This document shows positions 51,785 through 61,286 of a stretch of DNA of 64,000 bases, one piece after another. Each line of letters begins with the position of its first letter. Positions within the stretch are counted from its first letter, which is position 1. The position numbers and the translations under genes were made by a program. The notes beneath the pieces are model-generated. The model worked only from the letters and a program-made list of their open reading frames with translations. It was not told the DNA's origin and made no database searches. The stretch comes from Paenibacillus wynnii (GTDB lineage: Bacteria; Bacillota; Bacilli; Paenibacillales; Paenibacillaceae), in contig NZ_JQCR01000002.1 of the NCBI RefSeq assembly GCF_000757885.1, positions 1 to 64,000 on the forward strand, read 5' to 3'.

Positions 51785-53842
51785 TTATACGTTAAAAGAA
51801 ACCAGAGACTCCTTAAGAGATTCAGCCAGCCCTTCCAATTTGGCAGAAAGGGCTACTAACTCTTCGCTCACAATGAATTGCTGAGAAGACATAGAGGCTA
51901 CTTCTTGTGTCGCGGCGCTTGTCTCTTCTACAACCGCACTGACGCTCGCCATGGATTCACCCAACTGACGCTGAAAGTGTAGCAGCTCGGCAATGGATAA
52001 GGAAGATTGGCCTATATGCCCAATAAAATCCTCCATCTCCTGTTTCACACTTTCAAATATGCTTGAAGATTCCCGTACGCTTGTGATCTGTTCTTGGAAT
52101 AGAGGTGCTGCTTCATTCACTACCTTGACCGTATTCTCAATATCCAGCCCAATCTCATCAGTAATTCGAGAGACTAAGTGAATCGATTCACTGGATTGAT
52201 TAGCCAGTTGACGAATTTCATCTGCAATTACGATAAACCCTCTCCCTGCAACACCGGCTCTAACTGCTTCAATAGAAGCATTAAGCGCCAATATATTCGT
52301 CTGCTTATTCACTGCGATCATCGGAGTAAGAATACTGCGAATAAGATGTGTGCTTTGTCTCAGCTTGTCTGCATTTTGAACAATCAAATTCATCATTCCT
52401 ACAGAAGATTCACTCTTCTCCACCAATTGCTTCATCAGTTCAGATCCCTGATTACTGACCCCTATAACCTTGCCTGCGGAAGCATCCATCATCGTGTTAA
52501 TCTCAGCCACGTCATTCATTTTAAGCCCCATGGTTTCCACGTTCCGATTACTTTTCTCTGCTTCCTCCGCCAGACTGGTTGCTCCAAGGGCAATATCACC
52601 CGTTGCAGTTGCTACTTCTCGCGCGTGAAGTGATGTGGTACTGGACGCCGCTACAAGCTGCTCTGATGTAGCCAGCACTTCATTTGCCGACATTCCGCTT
52701 TGCCCAGCCAGAAGAGCGATCTGCTCCATCATTTTGTTAAAGCTAATCCCTAGTCTTCCAATCTCATCCTGACTCTTAAAGTGGGTACGAACCTGAAGAT
52801 TGCCCTTTTGTCCTTCTTCCATCAAACCTGCCAGTTTGCCAAGCGGTCTTCCAATTAGACGCATTAGGAAATAACCTATGAGCGCAGCGATTAATGCTGC
52901 TGCCAGCACAACTAATAATGTTATGTACAATAGCTTGCTTGCGGAGTGGGTGAAATCATTGACAGGAGCATAGCCCATCATCGTCCATTTGGCGGTCTTC
53001 AGTGACTGATAGACCACTAGTTGTGCATCTCCCCTATCATCCGGTGCTGTAAAGGAGTGGTTCTTCTTCTTAAGCTGCTCTGGATCCACTTTAATAGAAG
53101 AAATCTGGCCTAACAACGCATTGTCCGCACCATATACAATAGTTCCTTCGGGGTTCAGTATACGAATCTCACCGCCTAACCCGATGTGCAGATTCGATAA
53201 TACATCCGTCAGGGCTTTTCCTTTAATTTCTATCAGCATATAATATTCGGCCTCAGGATGCTGGATATTCCGGAGTAATCTGCCCATGGTTAGAGAAGGT
53301 TCATTGTAGGCATCAAAAAAGCCCTTCGGCCGGACCGGAAACCAAACAGGGTTCCCTTTGGCATCTACAATCTGCTTCATTCTGTCCATGATAGCTTCAT
53401 CACTACGAAGAGAGATCGTTCCCGCTGATTTATAGGATTCCGCTTCTACCAAACTTTTGGATACTAATCGGATGCCTAACAGCCGCTCATCTGAGCCTTT
53501 AACAGAATCAAGCTTTCTGCGGATCCGATCTTCTGCTGCAGTCTTCTTCACCGTACCTGCGGCTGAATTATTAACCATTTCAATATCCGCTTTTAATACG
53601 GAGTCTACAGCAAATTGTCTCGAAAGCGCTTCATATTCAGCAAACAGAAAATCCAGCTTGTCCGCTGCCTGAACGATAGATTGGGAGGACGCCGCAGCAA
53701 CCTCATCTGTAATGATCCCTTTAGCTGTATAATACGAGGTCAAACCAAGTACGGAAGACAGAATCACAATGGTACAGAATAAAATGACAAACAATTTCAT
53801 ACCAACCGATCTAAAATGCAAATAACTGCGCGATCCTCTCAT
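51785..53842 (-). CDS. Methyl-accepting chemotaxis protein
   Basis: A 685-residue chemoreceptor. One membrane helix lies near residues 12-37 (LFVILFCTIVILSSVLGLTSYY). An extracellular dCache-like domain covers about 40-300, and a second helix about 310-335. HAMP follows (to about 390), and then the cytoplasmic signalling domain, with the hairpin tip region AVNKQTNILALNASIEAVRAG. ATG 53842 is chosen after GGGGAG; the frame extends to 53923. It lies 98 bases after malG on the same strand, behind a terminator-like hairpin, so it may sense maltodextrin or the loaded MalE, by inference from context. Confidence 0.9.
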   Translation of the reverse strand: MRGSRSYLHFRSVGMKLFVILFCTIVILSSVLGLTSYYTAKGIITDEVAAASSQSIVQAADKLDFLFAEYEALSRQFAVDSVLKADIEMVNNSAAGTVKKTAAEDRIRRKLDSVKGSDERLLGIRLVSKSLVEAESYKSAGTISLRSDEAIMDRMKQIVDAKGNPVWFPVRPKGFFDAYNEPSLTMGRLLRNIQHPEAEYYMLIEIKGKALTDVLSNLHIGLGGEIRILNPEGTIVYGADNALLGQISSIKVDPEQLKKKNHSFTAPDDRGDAQLVVYQSLKTAKWTMMGYAPVNDFTHSASKLLYITLLVVLAAALIAALIGYFLMRLIGRPLGKLAGLMEEGQKGNLQVRTHFKSQDEIGRLGISFNKMMEQIALLAGQSGMSANEVLATSEQLVAASSTTSLHAREVATATGDIALGATSLAEEAEKSNRNVETMGLKMNDVAEINTMMDASAGKVIGVSNQGSELMKQLVEKSESSVGMMNLIVQNADKLRQSTHLIRSILTPMIAVNKQTNILALNASIEAVRAGVAGRGFIVIADEIRQLANQSSESIHLVSRITDEIGLDIENTVKVVNEAAPLFQEQITSVRESSSIFESVKQEMEDFIGHIGQSSLSIAELLHFQRQLGESMASVSAVVEETSAATQEVASMSSQQFIVSEELVALSAKLEGLAESLKESLVSFNV

Positions 53843-53861
53843 ACCTTTCTCTCCCCATAAC

Positions 53862-53903
53862 AAAATAAAGGTACAGCCCTTCAATAGTGCACAAGGCTGT
53901 ACC
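53862..53903 (-). terminator. Terminator-like hairpin between malG and the chemoreceptor
   Basis: GGTACAGCC and GGCTGTACC pair around 16 bases and are followed leftward by TTTATTTTG. It would end malEFG transcripts or reduce read-through into the chemoreceptor gene. Confidence 0.65.
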
Positions 53904-53939
53904 CGATTAACTAATAGAAGCATGTTCCTAAAAATTCGA

Positions 53940-54785
53940 TTATCCCTTACTCGCGCCAGCCGTTAGTCCATCTACAAGTAGACGCTGCAGGAAGGCGAAC
54001 AAAATCATAATTGGAATAGAAATCATTACAGCACCAGCTGCAAATAGTGTAAAGTTACTGTTCTGCATGGTGTTAACCATATCCCACATCCCAACGGCCA
54101 CTGTCCAATTTTCCTTTGTACGCAGAATAAGCTTGGCAAAAATAAAATCGACCCAAGGACCAACAAATTGCGTTAGCGCCATATAAGTTATCATCGGACG
54201 TGACAGAGGCAGGATAATTTTCATAAATATCCCAAAATTGCTCGCGCCATCGATGCGGGCCGCCTCATCCAAAGACCTCGGAATGGTATCCAGATAACCC
54301 TTGGCAATAAATGTGCCCATAAGCGGTGCACCTGCAGCATAAACAAGAATCAGTGCCATGTGAGTATCCAACAGATGGAACTCCTTGAGTAACAGATAAA
54401 TGGCGATCATGCTCATAAAGCCAGGGAACATTCCCAGAATCAATACGATAGAAAGCGCTGTTTTCCGTGCTTTGAAGCGGAATCTCGATACCGCATAACT
54501 GGTCAACAGAGTAAGAACTACCCCGATCAGCATGGAGGATATGGCGATTTTGAATGTATTCGCATACCAAGTTCCGAACATATAGACCGGCGAGGTAAAC
54601 AGTTCTGTATAATGTGCCAAAGTGAATTGCTCAGGAATTAATGTTTTACTGTACAAGGATTTACCGGGCCGGAAAGACGCCATAAGAATCCATACGGCCG
54701 GATACAGTGCAGCAATAGAAAGCGCAATTAAGACAATATAACTGGCCGTCAAACGTACAAAGTTACCAATTTTACGTCCGCTCAT
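53940..54785 (-). CDS. malG: Maltodextrin ABC permease MalG
   Basis: A 281-residue permease with six membrane helices. DEAARIDGASNFGIFMKIILPLSRP is the EAA loop that contacts the ATPase, and the MalG-type end is FAFLQRLLVDGLTAGASKG. It overlaps malF by four bases. The ATPase (MsmX/MalK type) is not in the window, as is usual in Bacillales where one shared ATPase serves several importers. Confidence 0.93.
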   Translation of the reverse strand: MSGRKIGNFVRLTASYIVLIALSIAALYPAVWILMASFRPGKSLYSKTLIPEQFTLAHYTELFTSPVYMFGTWYANTFKIAISSMLIGVVLTLLTSYAVSRFRFKARKTALSIVLILGMFPGFMSMIAIYLLLKEFHLLDTHMALILVYAAGAPLMGTFIAKGYLDTIPRSLDEAARIDGASNFGIFMKIILPLSRPMITYMALTQFVGPWVDFIFAKLILRTKENWTVAVGMWDMVNTMQNSNFTLFAAGAVMISIPIMILFAFLQRLLVDGLTAGASKG

Positions 54786-56095
54786 TGGATCATGTCCTCC
54801 TCTTTAAATGATTTGGTCCGGCGGTAATTATACAGGGAGAACGAAGCGACAATAAGAAAGATAATAATCCCAATAGCGGAAGCCATGTTGTTCTTGTTCT
54901 GATCCAGCGTTAATTTGTACAACCAGGTCACCAGCAGGTCCGTTGAACCGGCGTACTGATAATTACCGTTAACCGGGTTACCGCCGGTCAGCAGGAAGAT
55001 CGCATTAAAGTTATTGATATTGCCGGCAAACTGCATAATTAATGTAGGGGCAGTGGAGAACAGGATCATTGGTAGCGTTACAATACGGAATTTCTGGTAT
55101 GCAGTTGCTCCATCGACCTCTGCTGCTTCGTACATATCCCGCGGTATGGTAGTTAACACACCCATAATAAGCAGCATGGATACCGGAATACCTACCCACA
55201 TATTAACGACAATAACTGTAACTTTAGCCCAGAAAGGATCTGTAAGCCAAGGCAAACCACCCATCCCGAAATATCCGAGATATTGGTTGATAGGACCAAA
55301 TTGACCGTTGAACAAATTGCGCATCAGCAGCAGAGAGATCAGCTGCGGAACCGCATAAGGTACGATCAGGATCACTCTCCACATTCCTTTGAAGCGAATG
55401 CCGCGTTGGCTGATCAACAGTGCGACCAGTAAACCGCCAAAATATGTAGTAACCGTTGAAAGTACAGCCCAGATAATCGTCCAAGTCAAGACACCATAGA
55501 ATGTATGGCTCCAAGTCTTGAGAACAAGTAAGTTTCGGAACGTTTCAAACCCAACCCAGTCTACCAATTTGGCCGGAGGCAAATGATTCGGCGCGGCGTA
55601 GTTGGTAAATGCCAACATAATCATGAAGATAATCGGCATCACGGTAAAGAATAAGATACCGATACTCGGTAGGATTAGGAACGATTGGGCAAATTTATAA
55701 TCCAGTATATACCGAACCGTTTGTTTGAACGTATTCGATTGAAGACCGGCTTCGAGTTCCACCCCAGTCTTATAAGCATCTCTAATATTCATAGACCAGG
55801 CGATAAGAAATACGATTAAGACCAGCAGAGTAATTAAGCTTTGAATCAAGATATAGATAGAGTGGTCTCCAGGGATTAATTTAGAGATACCCTTTACCTT
55901 TTCAAAATGACTGGCTGCATCCCCCAGTGAGGTAATGCCCCATATTGCCCGGCCAAGATTGCCGATAAAATAATACACACTGAAAGCTTCTACAGCTAAA
56001 AAGATTATCCCTTTGATGAATTGGCGGTTATATATTTGTCCCAATCCCATGAATAAGGTCGACAGTATTGCGGCTCTCGTTCGGTGTCGCTGCAT
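54782..56095 (-). CDS. malF: Maltodextrin ABC permease MalF
   Basis: A 437-residue permease. The N-terminal 130 residues carry two helices (TLFMGLGQIYNRQFIKGIIFLAVEAFSVYYF ...), and the permease core has the EAA loop MYEAAEVDGATAYQKFRIVTLPMI. Start ATG 56095 is near an AAGGG site; the frame reaches 56173. It follows malE after a stable hairpin and is coupled to malG. It acts in the membrane. Confidence 0.92.
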   Translation of the reverse strand: MQRHRTRAAILSTLFMGLGQIYNRQFIKGIIFLAVEAFSVYYFIGNLGRAIWGITSLGDAASHFEKVKGISKLIPGDHSIYILIQSLITLLVLIVFLIAWSMNIRDAYKTGVELEAGLQSNTFKQTVRYILDYKFAQSFLILPSIGILFFTVMPIIFMIMLAFTNYAAPNHLPPAKLVDWVGFETFRNLLVLKTWSHTFYGVLTWTIIWAVLSTVTTYFGGLLVALLISQRGIRFKGMWRVILIVPYAVPQLISLLLMRNLFNGQFGPINQYLGYFGMGGLPWLTDPFWAKVTVIVVNMWVGIPVSMLLIMGVLTTIPRDMYEAAEVDGATAYQKFRIVTLPMILFSTAPTLIMQFAGNINNFNAIFLLTGGNPVNGNYQYAGSTDLLVTWLYKLTLDQNKNNMASAIGIIIFLIVASFSLYNYRRTKSFKEEDMIQ

Positions 56096-56132
56096 TTCCC
56101 TTCCGTTCTCCTCTCCGCGCAGAATCAGTAAC

Positions 56133-56162
56133 TTGCCCGCCGCTAACTTGTGCGGCGGGCAA
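56133..56162 (-). other. Intra-operon hairpin between malE and malF
   Basis: TTGCCCGCCGC and GCGGCGGGCAA form a perfect 11-base stem with an eight-base loop and no T run. Such structures protect the upstream message, allowing more binding protein (MalE) than permease to be made. Confidence 0.75.
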
Positions 56163-56207
56163 GTTGATTCCACTATAGGCTGTTAATTTGATTATGAACT
56201 AATGATG

Positions 56208-57530
56208 TTATTCAGCTGAAGTTCCGTTATTCAAATCTTTAATTTGTTGAACGGCTTTGTCCATGGCAACTTTAGGATCAATGTCTTTATCCCAAATTTC
56301 AGGAAGAGCTGCGTTCACAGGGCTCCATACGTTGCCCATTTCAGGAATCGAAGGCATAGGCTGAGAGTTCTTAGCTTGCTCTGCAAATGCGGATACGTAA
56401 GGGTCATCAGCGATTTGCGGATCAACCAGAGCCTCGTTGTTGGTAGGCACAGATCCGATCGTTTTGTTCAATAGAAGTTGAGCTTCTTTGTTGGAAGCGA
56501 AGCTGGCATACAATTTAGCAGCATTAGGATATTGCGAGTATGCATTAACAGCAAAGATCTTGATACCCGAGAAAGTGATTGCTGTTTTACCTTCAATAGT
56601 TGGGATTGGTGCGATTCCAAGGTTCTCTCCAAGTGCTGTTTTGTAACCGGCAAGCTCCCAAGGACCTGTAATATCCATCGCAACATCACCTGTATTGAAC
56701 AAGCTGCGTTTGATATCGGCATTAATATCACCGCTCTTGATTGGCAATGCTTCTTTCATTTTTACAAATGCCTTTAGGCCCGTAATAGCACCTTCATTGT
56801 TAAGACCGATATCGTCTTTGTTAGTGCCGTTTTCTCCGAAGAGATATCCGCCGTTAGAAGAGATGAACATGTAGTTGAAGTAAAGGTTACCCACTTCCCA
56901 CATAATTCCGTATCTGTTCTTAGATTTATCAGTGAACGTTTTGCTGAAGGCAAGAACGTCGTCGAACGACTTCGGAGCTTCTTTAACTAATGATTTGTTG
57001 TAGAACAAAGCATAGGTTTCTGCCGCTCTAGGGTAACCATACAATTCGCCGTCAAAAGTGGATCCAATAATGGAAGCTTCTGTGTTAGCGGCTTTGGTTT
57101 CTTCACCGAAGATATCATTTGGAAGGAGCAAGCTTGCACTCGCTGCTTTTCCTAAGTTATCGTGAGGAATCAGAATAACGTCTGCAGCAAGTCCGGATGG
57201 ACCATCTTGTGTAAGTTTAGTGACTTGATCGGGTGGTGCTACTTCTTCAATTTTAACTTGAACGTTATATTTTGCTGTAAACTGCTTGGCGATTTCTTCT
57301 GCGAAAGGTCTCTCTTCTTTACTTTCCCATACAGTCAGTGTAGCGCCTTCTTCTGGCACAACTTCCTCTGTAGTTGCAGCGTTGCCTGCATTCTCTGTTG
57401 TATTTTCTGCAGGTGCATTAGTAGCTGCTACATTTCCCCCATTGTTGGCATTGTTGTTGCTGCCGCAAGCAGTAATGGATAGAACCATTGAGCAAGCCGC
57501 TGTTAGAACCATTAGTTTTTTTAACTTCAT
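56208..57530 (-). CDS. malE: Maltodextrin-binding lipoprotein MalE
   Basis: A 440-residue solute-binding lipoprotein. MKLKKLMVLTAACSMVLSITAC has the lipid-bearing Cys22. After an Asn/Ala/Thr linker the mature part is a family 1 binding protein (LTVWESKEERPFAEEIAKQF; YPRAAETYALFYNKSLV; AMDITGPWELAGYK). The start is ATG 57530, after GGGAGG; the frame reaches 57596. It captures maltodextrins outside the membrane for MalFG. It is the first gene of the operon, with MalR-like and cre sites upstream. Confidence 0.94.
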   Translation of the reverse strand: MKLKKLMVLTAACSMVLSITACGSNNNANNGGNVAATNAPAENTTENAGNAATTEEVVPEEGATLTVWESKEERPFAEEIAKQFTAKYNVQVKIEEVAPPDQVTKLTQDGPSGLAADVILIPHDNLGKAASASLLLPNDIFGEETKAANTEASIIGSTFDGELYGYPRAAETYALFYNKSLVKEAPKSFDDVLAFSKTFTDKSKNRYGIMWEVGNLYFNYMFISSNGGYLFGENGTNKDDIGLNNEGAITGLKAFVKMKEALPIKSGDINADIKRSLFNTGDVAMDITGPWELAGYKTALGENLGIAPIPTIEGKTAITFSGIKIFAVNAYSQYPNAAKLYASFASNKEAQLLLNKTIGSVPTNNEALVDPQIADDPYVSAFAEQAKNSQPMPSIPEMGNVWSPVNAALPEIWDKDIDPKVAMDKAVQQIKDLNNGTSAE

Positions 57531-57590
57531 TACGTTAACCCCTCCCGTTTTATGTAGCAAAATATTCTTACAACACGCTTCAATAAACTT

Positions 57591-57604
57591 GCGCAAACGA
57601 TTTC
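57591..57604 (-). promoter_or_regulatory. MalR-like operator in the malE leader
   Basis: GCGCAAACGATTTC; complement GAAATCGTTTGCGC. It shares the CAAACG core with sites at 57715, 60111 and 61227 and lies about 60 bases before the malE start. Confidence 0.6.
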
Positions 57605-57667
57605 AGTAGGAGTGAAAAAAAGGTTGATTTCAACGTTTATCCCACCTGTATTTGCTATAACAAGTTT

Positions 57668-57730
57668 AGAAAGCGCTTCATTCATGAGTCCATCATACAA
57701 CAGTAATGTTTGTTTGTAAAAACGTTTGCA
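57668..57730 (-). promoter_or_regulatory. malE promoter with cre site and MalR-like operator
   Basis: Leftward: TTTACA (57720-57715), 17 bases, TATGAT (57697-57692). ATGAAGCGCTTTCT (57681-57668), a cre-like CcpA site, covers the transcript start. TGCAAACGTTTTTACA (57730-57715) overlaps the -35 and matches the LacI-family operator core. Confidence 0.75.
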
Positions 57731-57965
57731 CATAGTGAATTTGGGCATTTTCACGCATTTAGGCTGAATAACATCCACTTTACTCCCTCTTTTGCAAGAT
57801 AACTCTGATTTGAATGCTTTTTTCAAAATATTCAGCTATAATTTTGGGTATACATCCCACTTTTAGCTTCTTATCAAAGCATAAACCTGGGATATTTACC
57901 CGTTAATAAATTTAAATATCCTCAAATTTATGTGAATAATTGTGCAATGGTTTGTACAAAATAGA

Positions 57966-57994
57966 TTGAACCCTTTTTTTTTTCGTGCTATAAT
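57966..57994 (+). promoter_or_regulatory. Promoter of the GH13 gene
   Basis: TTGAAC (57966-57971), 17 bases including a T tract, and TATAAT (57989-57994). The transcript would start near 58001, giving a leader of about 155 bases. Confidence 0.8.
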
Positions 57995-58010
57995 CCAAAT
58001 CGATCCAGAA

Positions 58011-58113
58011 ACCGGTCATCTATCGTTCCGGTATCTGTAAAATTAAAAGGCAATGTTACTTATGACAGGTACATCCTCGGCAAGCTACTTTGCTTTGATG
58101 TGCCTGTTTTTTA
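58011..58113 (+). promoter_or_regulatory. Attenuator-like leader of the GH13 gene
   Basis: A small ACCGG/CCGGT stem (58011-58032) is followed by ACAGGTACATC (58065-58075) paired with GATGTGCCTGT (58097-58107) and a TTTTTT run, a proper intrinsic terminator placed before the gene. Expression would need read-through, so a regulated attenuation step is likely. The sensor (protein, tRNA or ligand) is unknown; I recognise no riboswitch class. Confidence 0.55.
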
Positions 58114-58155
58114 TTTCAGGGAGCCTTAGCTCACCACTTTTGGGAGGAAACAACT

Positions 58156-59901
58156 ATGTTACTGGAAGCTGTATATCATCGTCCGCGGTTAAATTGGTCT
58201 TATGCTTATAATGAGAACACCATTCACCTACGTCTACGCGCTAAAAAAGGGGACTTAACAGAGGTATATGCTTGGACTGGAGATAAATATGCCTGGGATA
58301 CTACCAAGGAACTGATCCCGATGAGTCTTTTCACCTCAGATGAAATGTTCGATTATTGGGAATGCGAGACCGTTCCTCCACACCGCCGTCTTAAATACGG
58401 ATTTTTACTGCAAAAAGGTTCTGAACGGATCTGGATGACCGAAAGCGATTTTCAAACCAAGCGTCCGGAAAATCCGGAAAAGCTGTTCGAGTTCCCTTAC
58501 ATAAATCGCAGCGACATCTTTACTCCCCCTGCATGGGTTAAGGATGCCGTCTTCTATCAGATCTTCCCTGAACGATTCGCGAACGGTGATCCCAGCTTAG
58601 ACCCGGAGAACGTACAGCCGTGGGGGGGCAAACCGGAGCGCGACAGTTTTTTTGGTGGAGATCTGCAAGGCGTTATTGATCATCTGGACCATTTGAGTGA
58701 ACTGGGTATCAATGCTATTTACTTCACTCCCGTCTTTGCTGCAACAACCAACCATAAGTACGATACGGAAGACTATATGCGTATTGATCCGCAATTTGGT
58801 GATGCCAAAACGCTAAAAAAGTTGGTTGACGTCTGTCATGAACGCGGTATTCGCGTGTTGTTAGACGCTGTATTTAATCATGCAGGCAAAACCTTCGCCC
58901 CATTTATAGATGTGCAGGAAAAAGGAGAGGCCTCTCCCTACAAGGACTGGTTCCATATCAATCAATTTCCGCTGGCATTTGACCAAGATATTCCGTCCTA
59001 TGATACCTTTGCCTTTGAACCGTTAATGCCAAAGCTCAATACGGAAAATCCTGAGGTTAAGCAGTATTTGCTGGAGGTTGCCGAATACTGGATTAAGGAA
59101 GTTGGAATCGACGGCTGGCGGTTGGATGTAGCCAATGAAGTGAGTCATGAGTTCTGGCGGGAATTCCGCAAAGTTGTAAAACGCGCGAATCCAGATGCCT
59201 ATATTCTAGGGGAAATATGGCATGAGTCCGCACCGTGGCTGGAGGGTGACAAATTCGATGCCGTAATGAATTACCCATTCACCAGTGCTGTGATTGATTT
59301 CTTTGTTTTCGGTAATTTGGACGCTGAGGGATTTGCTAATTCCATCGGAAAACAGTTATCCCGTTATCCGCTGCAGGCAAGTGAAGTTGCGTTCAACCTG
59401 CTCGACAGCCACGATACCCCGCGCCTTCTTACGCTTGCTAAAGGGGATAAGAAAAAACAAAAACTGGCATCGTTGTTCCAATTTACTTTCATGGGTACGC
59501 CTTGCATCTATTACGGTGATGAAGTAGGAATGGACGGCGGTGGAGATCCAGATTGCCGTAAATGCATGGAGTGGGACAAAGACAAGCAGGATCTCGATTT
59601 GTTTGAATTTTACCGTAGATTAATTCATATCCGAGCTAGTCATCCCGCACTACGAACTGGAACTTTGACCTTCCTTGAAGCAAGCCGCCAGGGAACCAAA
59701 CTGGCTTATGAGCGCCGATTGGGTGACGATATTCTGATCGTACTGGTCAATACAGAAGAAACGGCCCAATACTTCCAATTGGCTGTAGAGGAACGGCAAT
59801 GGGAAAATGTCCTTACGGACGCCCCTCTCCGGGCTGAACGCGGCATTCTATCTATGAAGCTTCCTGCCTTCGGTTATGCGGTTCTAAAGGCTGTCTATTA
59901 A
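58156..59901 (+). CDS. GH13 neopullulanase/cyclomaltodextrinase-type enzyme
   Basis: A 581-residue GH13 enzyme. Residues 1-120 are a CBM34-like N-terminal domain typical of neopullulanases and maltogenic amylases; the (beta/alpha)8 barrel follows from AVFYQIFPERFANGD. Catalytic residues are Asp324 (GWRLDVANE), Glu353 (LGEIWHE) and Asp420 (LLDSHDTPR). No signal peptide, so it acts in the cytoplasm on imported dextrins or cyclodextrins, like B. subtilis YvdF. It is divergent from malEFG and precedes the LacI regulator. Confidence 0.93.
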   Translation: MLLEAVYHRPRLNWSYAYNENTIHLRLRAKKGDLTEVYAWTGDKYAWDTTKELIPMSLFTSDEMFDYWECETVPPHRRLKYGFLLQKGSERIWMTESDFQTKRPENPEKLFEFPYINRSDIFTPPAWVKDAVFYQIFPERFANGDPSLDPENVQPWGGKPERDSFFGGDLQGVIDHLDHLSELGINAIYFTPVFAATTNHKYDTEDYMRIDPQFGDAKTLKKLVDVCHERGIRVLLDAVFNHAGKTFAPFIDVQEKGEASPYKDWFHINQFPLAFDQDIPSYDTFAFEPLMPKLNTENPEVKQYLLEVAEYWIKEVGIDGWRLDVANEVSHEFWREFRKVVKRANPDAYILGEIWHESAPWLEGDKFDAVMNYPFTSAVIDFFVFGNLDAEGFANSIGKQLSRYPLQASEVAFNLLDSHDTPRLLTLAKGDKKKQKLASLFQFTFMGTPCIYYGDEVGMDGGGDPDCRKCMEWDKDKQDLDLFEFYRRLIHIRASHPALRTGTLTFLEASRQGTKLAYERRLGDDILIVLVNTEETAQYFQLAVEERQWENVLTDAPLRAERGILSMKLPAFGYAVLKAVY

Positions 59902-60110
59902 TAATAGTAGTAATTTTCGTTAGCGTTCATATTTTACCCTTCAAAAGCCATCATCCCGTCTGTTTTTGGAGATGGCTTTTGGACATACTAAATGAGTCTC
60001 AACATTCAAAAAAAGCATTCGTATCGTTGGTAAACTGCGTTTCTCGTTGTAATCCCGAGGGATTTTATGTATTTACAATTAACTTTACTTCGATTAATAT
60101 TACTGTGTAA

Positions 60111-60124
60111 AGCAAACGGTTCCA
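60111..60124 (+). promoter_or_regulatory. MalR-like operator before the LacI gene
   Basis: AGCAAACGGTTCCA, just before the ribosome site of the regulator gene; consistent with autoregulation. Core shared with sites at 57591, 57715 and 61227. Confidence 0.55.
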
Positions 60125-60137
60125 TAAGGAGGTTTCT

Positions 60138-61175
60138 ATGACAGTTACCATCAAGGATGTGGCCAAGAGAGCCGGAGTATCACCTTCAACGGTGTCCCGG
60201 GTATTGTCGGGCCATCCCAGAATCAGCCTAGAAACTTCCCGCAAGGTTAAGGTTATTATGGAGGAAATGGGCTATCACCCCAACATGATGGCTAAAAGCC
60301 TGGTCTCGAAGACTACGAACAGTATCTGTATCATTCTTCCGAAACCAGCTGAAGAGCTGTTCTCTAATTTGTTTTTCATGGAATTAATACGCGGTATTGT
60401 CACACAAGCCAGCCGTTCCGGCTATGATGTGCTTATCAGCTCCGGTGCGAATGAAAAGGAAGAGCTGGAGGCTGCCTCACGTCTCCTGAAAGGGCGCCGC
60501 GTCGACGGCGTTATTCTGCTGTATTCGCGAAAAGACGATGCTGTAATTGATTTTCTGGAGAACAACGACTACCCATTCGTTCTCGTAGGACGAAGTGACC
60601 GTTATGAGAACATACTATCTGTCGATAATGATAATGTGATGGCAGCGTATGACGCTACGAATCACCTGATCTCTATGGGACACGAACGCATCGGCTTTGT
60701 CAGCGGTCCGCAGAACCTGATTGTTTCACGCGACCGGCTGGAGGGATACCGTAAGGCGATGCAAAATAGTGAGCTGGAAATGCGGCCTGAATGGATAGTA
60801 GAAGGTGAATTTCTGCAGGATAGCGGATATCGGGCCATGTCTTTTTTCATGAATCTCCCGAATCGTCCCACTGCGCTGGTTGTAGTCGATGATATGGTGG
60901 CCTTTGGGGTACTGCGCGGGTTAAATGAGTTGAAGTACAGTGTTCCGGAAGATTTGGCCATTGTCAGCTTCAATAATATCCCTCTCTCTGAGTTATCCAA
61001 TCCACCGATCAGCAGCATTGATATCGGAATTTATCACCTGGGCTACACGGCTTCCCAAGTATTAATTCAAGGCATTCAGAAAGCGGCAATTGGTGCTGGA
61101 TATACGAATAGATTTGTTATTCCGCATCGTCTTATTATTCGCGAATCTTCTATGCATTCCCTTATCAAGAAATAA
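60138..61175 (+). CDS. LacI-family regulator of the maltodextrin genes
   Basis: A 345-residue LacI-type regulator. MTVTIKDVAKRAGVSPSTVSR VLSGHPRIS... is the helix-turn-helix, with the hinge at about 50-60; the effector domain follows (VVVDDMVAFGVLRGLNELKY; LAIVSFNNIPLSELSNPPISSI). AAGGAGG precedes the ATG. By position and repeated operators it probably controls malEFG, the GH13 gene, pgmB and the phosphorylase, with maltose or a derivative as effector. Confidence 0.9.
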   Translation: MTVTIKDVAKRAGVSPSTVSRVLSGHPRISLETSRKVKVIMEEMGYHPNMMAKSLVSKTTNSICIILPKPAEELFSNLFFMELIRGIVTQASRSGYDVLISSGANEKEELEAASRLLKGRRVDGVILLYSRKDDAVIDFLENNDYPFVLVGRSDRYENILSVDNDNVMAAYDATNHLISMGHERIGFVSGPQNLIVSRDRLEGYRKAMQNSELEMRPEWIVEGEFLQDSGYRAMSFFMNLPNRPTALVVVDDMVAFGVLRGLNELKYSVPEDLAIVSFNNIPLSELSNPPISSIDIGIYHLGYTASQVLIQGIQKAAIGAGYTNRFVIPHRLIIRESSMHSLIKK

Positions 61176-61226
61176 TTGCAACATAATAAATGAAGCATTG
61201 AGGCTTCATTTATTTTTTCGAAAGTT

Positions 61227-61242
61227 GTACAAACGTTTGCGC
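61227..61242 (+). promoter_or_regulatory. MalR-like operator before pgmB
   Basis: GTACAAACGTTTGCGC; the centre CAAACGTTTG is a perfect palindrome. It lies 45 bases before the pgmB start and overlaps a region where a promoter is expected. Confidence 0.65.
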
Positions 61243-61286
61243 TAATCATTAATTTGTAATAGTTAATTCTACAGGAGGTTCTATTC

